From NCBI GenBank assembly GCA_964017235.1, contig OZ024936.1, positions 34,556,040 to 34,620,039 on the forward strand: a DNA stretch of 64,000 nucleotides, given 5' to 3'. A model generated the notes under the pieces. It saw only the letters and a list, made by a program, of their open reading frames with translations, ran no database searches and was not told where the DNA came from. Below are positions 23,391 through 35,369 of this stretch, piece after piece. The stretch comes from Sabellastarte sp. h YS-2021 (Eukaryota; Annelida; Polychaeta; Sabellida; Sabellidae). A program made the translations under genes and the position numbers. How positions within the stretch are numbered: the stretch's first letter is position 1; every line of letters starts with the position of its first letter.

Positions 23391-24438
23391 TGATCAAAAA
23401 GGGAGCTGCTTGGAGGTTGTGAGTTCCCTTGGAGATTGTTCTGAGTAGAGAGGTCTGCATGTGGCACTGTGCCTGAAATTGCTCTGGAGTGGGGTGAGGG
23501 ATTTGAAGATGTATTACCAGCTGGTTTGGGGCAAGCATTTGGCTGAGAAGCATTAAAAGTGTTCCATTCAGGTCTCACAGTCTCCGGTCCATTTTTACTT
23601 CCAGAATGTTGACCATTATCCCATATTCTATCCTTAGGGACTAACTTTCCCATTCCATTGATCCTGAAATTGTTTCCTAGGGGCGAGTTTTCAAGTATGG
23701 TATGAGTGTTCATCTCCAATAGGCATACTTCATGTGATTGCTGGACCTCATGAATACCCTGTTAAACACCGAGTGTTGAAGATTTCTCTTGTTGGCCAGT
23801 ACTAGCTTCTTTTCGTCTAATGTCCTGAAGCTGATTTTCATCAGTGGTGGCTTTGACATATTCCTATGAGGCAATCTAGCAACTTTGACAACCTTAACTT
23901 GTTGCATAATTGGAACATTATAGGAGTCTGAGCCAAGGTTAGCAACCAGATCCTCTGCAATCAGAAGGGGTTTCCTGTGGGTATTTTGGTAAGCCACTAA
24001 CAACCACAGTGACATCAGTGTTTTTCAAAGGGTCAATGTCTTTTCCTGGTGCACATATTTTCAGTTGTTCAATCTCTTTAGCTTGTTGGTCCACTTTGTC
24101 ACTGAGCTTTGTAATTGTGTCATTTAACAAGGTGCATTCATTCATCACATAGTTTTCAGAGTGATTAATTTGTGTACTAATTTCTTTCTTCAATTCATCT
24201 CTGAGGGTATTAATCTTAGTGTTAATTTGTTCAGAAATTTGTGTTGCGATTTGTTTTTTATTTCTTCCATTATAATGTGGAGGGTACCAATTAAGTCACC
24301 TTCATGTGGGTCTTGTTCTGCTTCAGTGATTCCAGTCAATGGGATTGCTACCATCTTGGTTTGCTTGCTTTCTTTTTGCCCTTCTTTTTGAGAATCTCCT
24401 GAAAGTTTTCTGTTTGCTTTTTCAAATAGTGAGGCCAT
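23378..24438 (-). pseudogene. LINE ORF1
   Basis: Begins MASLFEKANRKLSG at 24438. The next segments contain a heptad-like coiled coil (LLNDTITKLSDKVDQQAKEI), an RRM-like stretch (KVARLPHRNMSKPPLMKISF, NRVFMRSSN) and a Ser/Pro/Asn-rich end. This order is usual for RNA-binding ORF1 proteins of LINEs. Frame changes near 24200, 23980 and 23715 break it into four open pieces. Confidence 0.8.
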
Positions 24439-24601
24439 GTTTATCCAATGTGTCCACACCAGTTGAATCCACACTGTTTATTTAAGTATATCCAGTGAAT
24501 TTTACTATTTAAACTGTCTAAAATCCTTGTAAAATCACACTTTTTATCCAGAGAAAATAATTCACACATCCACACTTCACACACTATAACCACCTTCTAT
24601 G

Positions 24602-27600
24602 ACTCCAGATAGATGAACAATAATTTGAAATTGGTAGTTTTTGTATATTAAAAGTTGAAATATACTCATCTTTAATAAATAAAAAAAAGTTTATATCTCA
24701 CATTTTTTAGATTCTTTATTTTCGATATCAATGACCCAGTGCCCTGGACTGAAGGTTGCTGATGTTCTTATACAATCATTGAAATTGAAATGTTGCTCCA
24801 GTAACAGTCCTAAATATTTTTATGTATTAGCATACTGTAGTGCTGTGTTACCAAAGCTAAATGTAAATTCTGATTGTTTTTTTTTCATGGCATTTCTAAA
24901 ATGCACTATTTGTATTTTTCAACATTTTACTTCTATTTATGACATCATTGTTGTGTAATGTCTAGGAGCATTTGTAGATCCTTCTTATTTTCTGCCAATA
25001 AAACAAAGTCGAAAGCATAAAGTAATAAGCATATGTGTTGCCTATCCACATTAATACCAATGCATTTTTCTTTAAGTGTTATTGCCAAATCATTAATATA
25101 AATGCAAAATACTCTGCGTGACAATGTGTCACAGTGTTTCACATCTGATGTTTCCAGGAAGATAATTGGTAAGTAATTATTCACACACACAAGATATAGT
25201 AGTATTATACAAAGATTTTATTGTCCTATATATTTTACCAGTAATGCCACGAGTGAGTAAGTAGTAAATTACTAAATCTCTATCAACCCAGTCAAATGCT
25301 TTCTCTAAATCATTAAAAGAAGCAAATACTGATCTGCATTGTGCAAGATGATTCTGTATTATAGTTGGAAGTGTAAAAATGTGATTCTCACATGACCGAC
25401 CAGAATGAAAACTATTTTGTTCATCAACAAGCATATCTGACATGTGACAGAATAGCTGTATTCTGTTATTTATTAAAGACGAGTATATTTTTGATACACA
25501 TAATAATAAACTGATGCCACAGTAGTTCAACGGAGTATATGGATCTTGGGCATTTTTGGGGATAGTGGTAACAATTGAGTTTAACTATACAGATGGAACT
25601 TAGCTGCTGTCAAAGCATTTTTTTAAAAAAATTGAAAGTAATAAAATAATTGACTTATTCTTTATAACCTCATTTGGTATTTTATCCTATCCCATAGATT
25701 TCTTAGTTTTTAAATGTGCTATAACATTTTCTTATCCATCAAGTGTTAAACTCTTATTTAAGGGGGGGGGGGGGTTCATTTGGAATTTTATATCTTTAGT
25801 ATAAACAATTTTCCAATATTTAACACTTTATCATAAAAATTTTTGTCATACCGTACATCAGTTAGACTATTGCAGAGCATATAAAATATGATTCCTCTAC
25901 TAAGCACAGTATCTATATCTGATGAATGGCCACTGCTTGTATTAATTGTCATTTAAATAGGCTGTTTTGGTTAGACCTAGATTTTGAATGTGTTTCCCAA
26001 ATAGTGGTGGTTTTCCACCATTCAAACTTTCTATGTTATTTGTCTTGTGTTTTTATAGTTACATTCACATTTACATAGATTTTTTCTCATCTTATTTCTT
26101 GCATCTTTAACAAAAGATTTTGTACATTGCACTGATTTAGAGCCCTTTGCTTTCAGAAATTATTTTCATAGTTACACACATTTTTCCAAACTGTTAAATT
26201 GTCATGCTGATAACGTTTTAAGAACCTGAGTAATTTACATGATTTGGGGTTGACATTCCTTATCTTTAAGCATTATCATTTCTTTAAAGAAACATTCACA
26301 CATGTTTTTATACATGTTATCTAAATTCTATAGACATTTTATTTCAATATTTTTAGCTAGGTTATGAATAATATTTTTCCAGACATCAGAATTCATGAAT
26401 TCTGCTGGGACATTTCTTAACATATGATTTTTACATGGTATTTTTCTTCCTGTGTATTAGTTTGTGATTTGTATGTTTTGTTATTGGTTACATTTCCGAT
26501 AAAGGACATGTTGACCTTAGCACATGGAAAGAATGGTCCAGAGCTTTACAGAAATCAGAGAATGAACTACATAACTGATATTTCTCAATAGTATCACTTC
26601 TAATTATGACCTTAAAATTAACAAAAAATTTCAAACAATCATGTGGAACACAAAGATATTACTAGATACAAATGTATAATTGTCACACTGTGGCTTAACT
26701 TGACCATTAACAATACAGAATTTACTATATTTATGAAATTCAATAAATGATGTTCCAAGAACATTTTTGTGTATCTACTTCATGTCTTTCAGGAAGTGAG
26801 TCTATTTCAGGTATACAATCATCCTCTCTCCCAGCCCTTACATTTATGTCTCCACATAGAATAATTTGAACAGCATAAGTACACAGATAATTCTGTGATA
26901 AAACATGTCTAAAGAATCTAATGGGGTCTCTACCCTACTGTGATTTTTCAGGTGACAGGTAACAAATACATATTATGCATAAAAATCGTTTGTTTTTAAT
27001 TTCTATTATAAGAGTCCCATCAAACTGTTTATCAACTACTTTAACACTGTGCTCGGATAATATGCTTTGATTTATTAAAACACCAATACCACCTGAAGGT
27101 TTAGGTGCACAAAGGTAATACTTTTTCTATTGTTACCAGTTCAAACATAATTATCTATATTTACGTGTTCAGTCGGCTTTAAATGTATTTCTATTATTCA
27201 TAAAATATCTGATTTCATATAGTCAATTGTTTGCTTTTGAAAACTGTAATTGTTTTTTTTTTGCCCAACCATAAATGTTCCATTCACATAAAGTTATGGG
27301 CTGGGATATATTATAGCAGGCTGACTCCGTCTGTGGAGAAGTCTGGGAACTTTGATATCTATGTCTTGTCTTGGGTTTATTCCCATCAAATACAATGCCA
27401 GGGGACAAGTGCATGGTTTTGGAACTGGAGGCTGCTGCAGGTGGAGATCCTTAATGTCCTGATGACTTGCAATTCTGGTATCCTATGGCCAAATCACAAG
27501 TCTGAGGTTTTGAAGTGCAGGAGTGAACTGTCTATAATGGTTATCTTGTTGTGTTCTTTCAGATGGATCTTTCTGTTTGGAAACAAAATGGCCACTGTCA

Positions 27601-27943
27601 GCAACCCTAAAGCCTTTTCCCCAGGGACCTATTTTCAAGCCTTTTTTCATGCGATTTGCTGCTGCAAATAAATAAATAAATTATTGTATGGACTTTTTTT
27701 GCAGATTTCTTTTAAGAGTCAATACAACTTTTTTTTTCTCAGCGAGGGATCTGAAGATGATTTTCAACAAAGGAAGTCTGGTAGTATGCCTGTTTGGAAA
27801 ATGGACAGCTTTGATTACCTTCACTTGACTTCTTACAGAGACATTCTAACAGTCAGCTCGTAGATTGTCAACCACATACTGTGCCACAATCAAAGGGTCC
27901 TCTTGGGGTATATTTTAAGTGGTCATCCGAGCCACTGCATATC
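24602..27943 (-). mobile_element. Older related LINE, 5' portion (part 1 of split copy)
   Basis: Collinear with the younger LINE from its post-RT region back into ORF1. The best preserved pieces are 24945-25190 (FCIYINDLAITLKE, with LLYAFDFVLLAEN where the younger copy has YADD) and 25177-25530 (CGISLLLCVSKIYSSLIN, GRSCENHIFTL, DLEKAFDWVDRDLV). Endonuclease remnants lie at about 26700-27250 (CCTGAAGGTTTAGGTGCACA is shared) and ORF1 remnants at about 27280-27940. Heavily decayed, and it contains a G13 run at 25762-25774. It clearly predates the nested copy. Confidence 0.88.
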
Positions 27944-28015
27944 TGCCTGTAGATTGAACCCATGTCCTCTGTGTTCCTAGGCGAGTGTGTTACCCACTAG
28001 GCCACAGTGGTAGTG
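27944..28015 (-). mobile_element. tRNA-like SINE head, degraded
   Basis: The minus strand reads CCACTGTGGCCTAGTGGGTA, with an A-box-like TGGCCTAGTGGG and a B-box-like GGGTTCAATCT. The distal body of the SINE family is not recognisable, so it is either a different family or a 3'-truncated old copy. It abuts the 5' limit of the older LINE. Confidence 0.55.
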
Positions 28016-29884
28016 AAAATGGTTTGGGACTGCAGATAACAGCATAAGGGAGTTTGAATATCAATCGGAAATACCCCTTTAAGGGATAGTCTTCCCTGAG
28101 TATAGACTGCAATTAAAGGATGGAAGACTAAAGCCATAAGTAGCCATCATCTTTGATCATCTAAAATATCTGAGTCTTTACAATCCAAAATAATGATTAA
28201 CTCTGTGTAATACAATAAACATATAGGGCATTACATTGTATACATAAGCAACTATTTTTACTATTTTCAAGTATATCCAATCTAGAGTAATAGAGATATA
28301 AAAACCTTATTAATTTATCATGTTTTGTTATGTAATGACAATCTTTGCATACTTATAAATCAACAAATTTGAAGTACATAAATTGAAGTACTATTTCAAT
28401 GCGGGCTTTTCTCCGTAGGGCTTTCCTACTGGATTCTATATGTCAGTTAGCTGGGGTATTATTGGTTAAAGCGAGTCATTGTAACAATTCACCTGTTATC
28501 TATCTAATTAAATTGATACCTAAATAGCTTCAGAATAGAAGAACCAGCTTGAAGAAATGGTTGTAAAATCTTTTCATTTGCTAATGAGATTTTTTACAGA
28601 GTAGAAATGTATGTGATTTATAGGTTGTATGTGGTCGTAAAATGTTTAGGAGCTTTGTTACTCAGTCTCATTTGCCGGACATAAGCCAGTAAGAAGCATG
28701 ATATAAAACATTTGGAGTTTATTATATACATATATATAACCCATTACTGTAACTCATGATAAGCATACACAATTTAAGTTGACCTTAACCCGAGTTTACG
28801 ATTACTGTAGAATACTAGAGGTGAAGCTACTTTAAATTGTATATTGAGTATATTATTCATAACTATTATTATTATTGTATTATTCATACCTTAACTACTT
28901 TACTACTTCTAAGTTCTATTTTCAAACATTGTTATTAGTGAGATTTTATGGTGAAATTATATATTGAAAACCCTTGATGTTTGGAAGCTATGTTACTCAT
29001 TCTTGAGCATAGAGTTGTAAAAATAAAGAGACCAGTCTACATTCAGACGGAATGATATGTTAGTATAATAAATATGAATACTAAAATTTAGTAGCCAGTA
29101 ACATTGCGTGAAGTTTAAAGGTCTTTGCTAATATAATATCATTAAATAATCAGACACAAAGAAAAACTACTATGATGTCGAATTTTTTGTATAATGTTTG
29201 ATTTCCATGCTGTAAAGTTAGATTTAACAGATCCAGGTTGTTAAACAATTTGTTAAACAATTTAAATCTGGTGTACATCTCACAAGGAATTAGTTGGTGT
29301 ACAACAGTCACATTGTTGGGGTTGGGATAAATAATTGGAAGGTCACCCCGGATGAAACATATTTAGATTTTTGTGTTCAACAATTATCAGTGTAGAAATA
29401 AACCATTATGCAGTCCCTTCCTCCATTCCACTTTGCTTTACCCGTCACGATATGACCTGTATTATGTGTTTAAGGAGTTGGTCTGAAACCAGAGGGATGT
29501 GGGGCACCAAGGTAAAGTTATAGTGGAAATTATAACCTCAATTAGTAGGTTTTTAGCCTTTTTCTGAAAAGGTTTCCTTTTGTTGAAGTGTGGAAAAACA
29601 TCACCTTGTTTGATTGTTTATAGAAGGTCACTGAACCATCCCCAGATTGCTTTATTGTGTGTCTAGAAACAAAAGCTTCAAGTCACGACTCAAAATATCC
29701 ACCGTTGACTTTCAAACCAGTAGTAACACTGGATGTCAAGGCAAGGATTCAAGACTCATACTGTGATGAATGAGTGTTCCTTATAAACATGATTCTTATT
29801 GGAGCAGCAATTGTGAAGCAGCAATTTGTAAAAGTAATATGTGATTATACATTGATTATCATGTACAGTGTTATCATATGTATG
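28016..29884. other. Gene-free spacer
   Basis: AT-rich, with short ATT runs near 28860-28890. No exon or element supported. Confidence 0.5.
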
Positions 29885-30144
29885 TATATGATTAGGGTGG
29901 GGGGACCACGGTGGCAGAGTGGCAACACTCTCGCCTCCTACCTCTGAGGTCGGGGTTCAGTTCCCGGCACTACCTCAGATGGGAAAGCTGGTAGTTGCTT
30001 GCCGTTGGTAGGCAGTTTACAGTACAGAACCCTGACGAACTGTATGTACTGGTTTCCTCTGCCCTTCCAACTACCCGTCGTGATAGGACCTGTACAGTGT
30101 TGAAAGCAACGTAAAACCCCAAATAAATAAATATATGATTAGGG
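29885..30144 (+). mobile_element. tRNA-derived SINE with 13-bp target duplication
   Basis: The element is 29898-30131, flanked by exact TATATGATTAGGG copies at 29885-29897 and 30132-30144. It starts TGGGGGGACCACGGTGGCAG, with A box TGGCAGAGTGG and B box GGTTCAGTTCC, and ends GTAAAACCCCAAATAAATAA. Near-identical to the copies at 2901-3137 and 50722-50958 but in the opposite orientation to them. Confidence 0.95.
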
Positions 30145-31369
30145 CATCATGTATTGGAAAGAGTTACCATAACAATAAGACAGTTATTTCTTACGGCAGC
30201 ATTTTAAACAAAACAAACCAGTACTATTTTAACATGGATTCTACAACACTGAAAGTATACTTATGTATCTTAGTTCTGTGTAGCTCACCCCGTACAACAA
30301 AAATAGTTTTTGCATAATATTTATTATTGTTCCATTACAAATGCTATCCATTAGCACAAACTACTTAGAGCCAGGCAGGGTTCTCTCCAGCAGCTCATAA
30401 TGAAAGATAAACTGTGACTTCTGGTTTTAAGAAGGCATAAACAACTATTTGGTTGAATAAGTGTAGTCTGTGAGGTCATTAAATAACCTCCTCATGCAGG
30501 AAAAACTTGTCTTTAGTGTAAGGTTTCCTCTCCCCGTAGTGATGAATAATATAGCTCCCCTACCTTCATTTATTAGCCCCCCTTTGTAGCCAGTTATTAA
30601 GAGCTGCAAGCATTGCAAATTGATTTGCCATTTGTGTTGTCATCGGGAGTATAAAGCAGAAGCCAGATGATAGGTCCGTAATGGCTGGAGCAATGGATTG
30701 CCCACAGAACACTGGCGATGGTTCATTGCTATCTCTGAGTCTTGCTGGGAGCGACGTCTGTTGGGATATAGTGTTATAAAGGTTTGTGCTGACAGCTTGG
30801 TGGTGTTATTTATTGTTACATGTGTGATTAGCAGAGTGAGCCAGTTATCCCAGTCAACGTATCTGTACCAGTGTCTCTGGGAATGATGCATGTCTGCTGT
30901 AATTAGTTGGAGTATTCACACACTGAACTGCAAAGCTTCACTCTAATGTGTCTGGATGGTTTCAGTGTCAGCCAGACATTTAAAGGGTCCAAGAATTGAA
31001 TAGCTGGGGATGACAAATTGTGTTTTATGTACAATCATTGGATAGCATTAATAGGTACGGTATATCTTGTGATTTAATTTTAACCATAGTTCACCATTTG
31101 TGATGTCATCCAAGTCATTTTTAAACTTTCATTTAAATAATCGAGGTCACTATTAATCTGACAACACAAAATAAATATTACATTGTAAAAAATAAATATG
31201 ACATTGCTTCATGTCTAGATGAACAAAGCTTATTTATAACTCTGTTTTTGTCACTTTTAGTGCAGTTTATTTTGTAATTGACAGATCACATTGATAGGTA
31301 TGTATATATGTTATGACATTATACTTTTACATGGACACCCAGAAACATATTTGTCTTGTCCATGCCTTT
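30145..31369. other. Gene-free spacer
   Basis: No supported exon. The overlapping open frames at 30640-30891 lie on opposite strands and lack protein-like features. Confidence 0.5.
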
Positions 31370-31795
31370 TCACGGAGGTAATTGTCATATAATTTCTGAG
31401 AATATGTATAAAATCCACACGATTGATTTCATCATACAATTCTAGCTGTTATTACGTCCACTAAAATATGTTTTGGTTGCATTAGTTTGTACATTTGTCC
31501 TCCTGTCTCTGTGATTACTCTAAAGCTAGTGAAACTTTATGCAACGTTTTTATGGGGGTAGGACTTGACTGAAGAAATTATTAAATTTTGACAAGGAACT
31601 GGTTCATACTCTGAATACAAAAAAACCCTGAATTGTCAACAATGCCATTTTCAATGGTTTTTATGGTCGTGCTATCTGATTATGAGGATTAACTTAAAAA
31701 CGTGTTTGGGTGAAATTACAATATTGGGATATTCCTATTCCTTGGTAGATGTTTGCACTCTAGGAAAGGTTCCTAGTTAATTCTAGTTTTGCATA
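31370..31795 (+). repeat. CCAAGGAGGT-family repeat, copy 2
   Basis: Worn 5' palindrome (CACGGAGGTAATTGTC), then TGTCTCTGTGATTACTCTAA, GACTTGACTGAAGAAATTAT, ACTCTGAATACAAAAAAACC and GATGTTTGCACTCTAGGAA. These match 49363-49625 segment by segment (GGAGATTACTCTAAAACTAA, CTCTGAATACCAAAAAAATC, CAGATGTTTTAGTATTCTAG). Confidence 0.65.
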
Positions 31796-34700
31796 TTGTT
31801 TCACGATGTGTACACTTAAGCTATGGAAAGAGTTATAAACACTAAAATACTGAAAGGACGTACGTTGTAAGGGTGGATGGGGAATGGGTGGTGGTGATTT
31901 AAGTATTTCTGCTAAATTTCAAGTTTGTCAAATTTACAGTTTTCACATAAAGGGCCTCATCAATAAAAGGGGTAAAAAATCTAAATACTGTGGGATTAGA
32001 AGCGTTCAGAAACTGATCACACAAGAGGCCACTATGTCAGCCTCATTTTGAAAACCTTCTAAAGATGTGTGTGACGTCAGGGCACTTACTAAATCACATT
32101 TATTCACTGGAGTAATATCTGCCTTGCTCTGCTGTTAATCTTTCTTTCTACAGTAAATCTCATATTATGGACTAATGCAAAACAAATTTTACAATACTTT
32201 TTTTTTCTGTTGGGCAAATTTTTCCAGCAGGATTTGATTCTAATTATATAATAATTATTAAAAAACCATCTCTTTGGCGTTTGTCTACATATCTCACAAG
32301 GCAGACTACTCCGCAGAATAGGTTCACAGATATCAAAAGCTTTCCCTCCAACTTTGAGAATGTTTTTCTATACTTTAACTTGATTACCTGTGTTGGATGT
32401 AAAGGAGTTATTTTATTGTTTCATGCAGGAGTTCAGTGAATTAGACTGGTTACACATTCTGTAAACATTTGTAGACATTAGTAGCTATACAGAACTGAAG
32501 TTGATTTTCCACCGGTGGTCGTTTACAGAGTAGGTGTCAGAGATTCTAAAAATAGCTTTTAATTACATATAGAACGCTTGATCCATAATCTGGTCTCGAC
32601 AAAGCCAGAGCTTGGACCAGTGTTGTGCAAGCGTACATAGTCAGGAATGATTCAGCGACTTGCGTTGAGTATTTAAAAGTCAAATGTCATTTCAACATTT
32701 GAGCTGAGTTATATCCTCATCATTCGACTAAATTTAATTGTAACATAATTTATCAAAATGTTAATCAAAAAACCACCAGTCCACTGTTGTGGTTTTTATT
32801 GTCTGATGCACCAGCAAACTGGCTATTCCAGTAATTTCAAACTATGCATTTAAGCATCTTGAAATCTTAACCTTTTTGTTTATTCTATATTTATTCTAAG
32901 TTATTGGCGCCCATGGAAGTCCATAAGAATATTCTCAATGGGTTTCAACAAGACAGTAACTTATTGGTTGATATTCTTCTGAAGGTGCAGATTGATGAGT
33001 TTCTCTGATAAAAACATATCAGGCTGTTTCCTTTGTCTCAGTCTATTGAGTGTTACTTATTGACTTGGTCACATTTTTCTACAAAACAGTCTTTTTGACG
33101 TGGTAATTGTCTAATTAAATCTTACACAACCGACATAGTTGTATTGCATCATTCTAATTAGCATATGTTTTTTGAAATGCAGCTTACAAACAAGGTGTAC
33201 CCATCTGGTGAAACATGCTTTGGTATACTATAAATCAGAAAATATTGGTCCTGGAAAACTAAATATGTACAGAGTTTCATAATGCAATGAATTTTCTAAA
33301 ATAGTCATCATGTTTTTATGTCCAAAACTGTGATTACTTTTCTAGACAGAGTGGCCCACTGAGACAAGTCTAGATCCAAAACTAATGCTGCTGTTATTAC
33401 ATTGCTTTTGAGCTTGATTGTAGCAAATAAAAACAACCTGTAATATCGATTGAAGTTCTAATCAAATATAAATATTTGATGTCTTTTGAATATTGTTTTA
33501 TTTTGTCTATATTTGAGAAAATTACCAAGCACTCATATTTAGTTAATGCCACCATTTTATGTGTTTCTCCACTTTTAGACATTTAGAGCTATCAAACATT
33601 TAGCATTTTGAAATACCTTGACCACAATTGTGTTAAACAATAAAACAACTTTGAAGGGCATTGAAAGTCACGTTTAAACCCAACTTGTTCTGTGAATATT
33701 AAAAGTGACTAGTTAGCTTTGATAAACAGTGGCAATTCACTAACAGTGGACATTCAGTCACACACAATAGACACTGTAAACCAGAACCTGACTCCTAGTA
33801 CACTATCTATCATACACCCCACATATATTCTCAGTTTTTGTTCTTCACATTGGGCAGGAAAGTCAATTAATATAGGATTTAAATAAATAGAAAAATTGCT
33901 GTCAGACAGGCACTGCCTAGCAACAATATCCAATCATCAATTGGGTGGATCTAAGTATTTGCTGTTTTAATAGGACACCCAGTTACAAATTATTCTGGAT
34001 GTAAGACTGTAAGACTTGTGTTGGATAAAGCTTTTCCGATAGCTTAATGTTTTTATTGGTGTAGTTTATGCATAACATAAGTCAAACCTGGAAGAGGTCT
34101 TCCTTTTGTATTATTCACAATTTATTGATTACCTCTGCTTCATACAAGCACTGAAATAAGCTATTGTTGAATGTAATCATTTTAACTGCTCAGCTGATGT
34201 GTAAAACCTTTATGTCCATGTAAGTTACCATGTTTATAATTACTAGCCATATTGACAGAAAACATCTTATCATGTGCTTTCACAAATCCTTTCCGCGCGT
34301 TATTTTGCATCATGTATGAGGACATCGTAATATTCTTAGGCGGAGCGTTGTAACAATGCACTCATATAAACCTCTCTATCTAAAATCAGGACTACTCTTC
34401 ATTGACTTTTTCACAGATTTAAAGCTATTATGTTAACTTACTTGGAAAAATATATTCAGGAACACATATTATGACAAAAGGAATGTTTTAGAGCATATGA
34501 GTCATCTATATGAGTGTTATATATGTTTTGGACACGTCTGATAAGTGGTGTCAATTTTACTATCACCATTTTGTGTGAATAATGAGTCCACATATAAGGA
34601 AATGCGAAGAAAGGGCAAAAGAAGGGGCAAAAAGTAAATATGAAAACTTAATTTTAAATAATTAAGATGTCTCAGCCATCTCTATGTGGATTTTATGTAG

Positions 34701-35369
34701 CACAAACGAGTAAAAGCACCGTAAATATATTTCTAATGATCAATACAATATAACGGCTGCACAGTTTCTGAAAAATTAACCAAAAATGGCATTTGCCGAG
34801 AAATTTGCTATGCTAATTATGCATAGTAAGTGGCCCCAGAAAAAATGCCCCAGCCCATGTGTCTATCTATTTTGGTGACACATGGCTTGCAGTGGGTAAT
34901 AACTACATTCCTTCAGTTTCTAACGCCTCACCAGAATGTACACAACATATACTGTCCGAGGACATCACTGCTGTACACAACAGGGTTATAACTTCAATGT
35001 CGGAGTGCTCATTCAACCTAAATGTTTCCAGGTTTTTGTTTCTAAATGAATATTTTCATAATATGGATACTATTAATACATCTTCACCATCTCACTTGAA
35101 CAGTTATCAGCCTTTCCCTAAACCAATACACTTGACCATCTTGAAGTCCGAAATGCTCCCCCACACGTTGGAAATTACTCAGCACAGATAAATTTAACGC
35201 CCATAAGGTTAAATTCACGTTGGTCCGATAAGCTGTTAAATTTTCAGATTTCACGGAATAAAAGGAGGCTAAGCAAATACAAGCCATTAGGAGTACAATG
35301 GATGAGGTGTTATATGTACATTCAGGAAAAAAAACCATCGAAAGGTTCAGCTTGTGCGAGCCACAAAGC
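31796..35369. other. Gene-free spacer
   Basis: About 3.5 kb without a supported gene. The open frame at 34859-35191 has no recognisable domain; part of it may belong to the decayed LINE that is clear from about 35370. Confidence 0.45.

Larger units (their letters stand above)
19515..24601 (-). mobile_element. Nearly complete APE-type LINE with target-site duplication, nested in an older LINE
   Basis: The element spans 19525-24592 (about 5.07 kb), flanked by CCTTTCTATG (19515-19524) and CCTTCTATG (24593-24601). On the minus strand it has a 5' leader, ORF1 (from about 24438), ORF2 with an apurinic-type endonuclease and a reverse transcriptase, a C-terminal CCHC knuckle, a short 3' UTR and an AATAAATAAATAAA-type tail. 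It is not intact: there are in-frame stops at 21394-21396 (CGA to TGA after NGFRSG) and near 20945 (after NEWCL), and frame shifts near 22340, near 21275 and in ORF1. The clade is not resolved beyond APE-type non-LTR element. Confidence 0.93.

Noticed and set aside
29898-29970. A tRNA gene
   Set aside because: A and B boxes are present, but the cloverleaf is incomplete and it is followed by a SINE body, poly(AAAT) tail and target duplications.
34859-35191. Open frame as a gene
   Set aside because: No domain or splice context; at best a decayed part of the LINE downstream.
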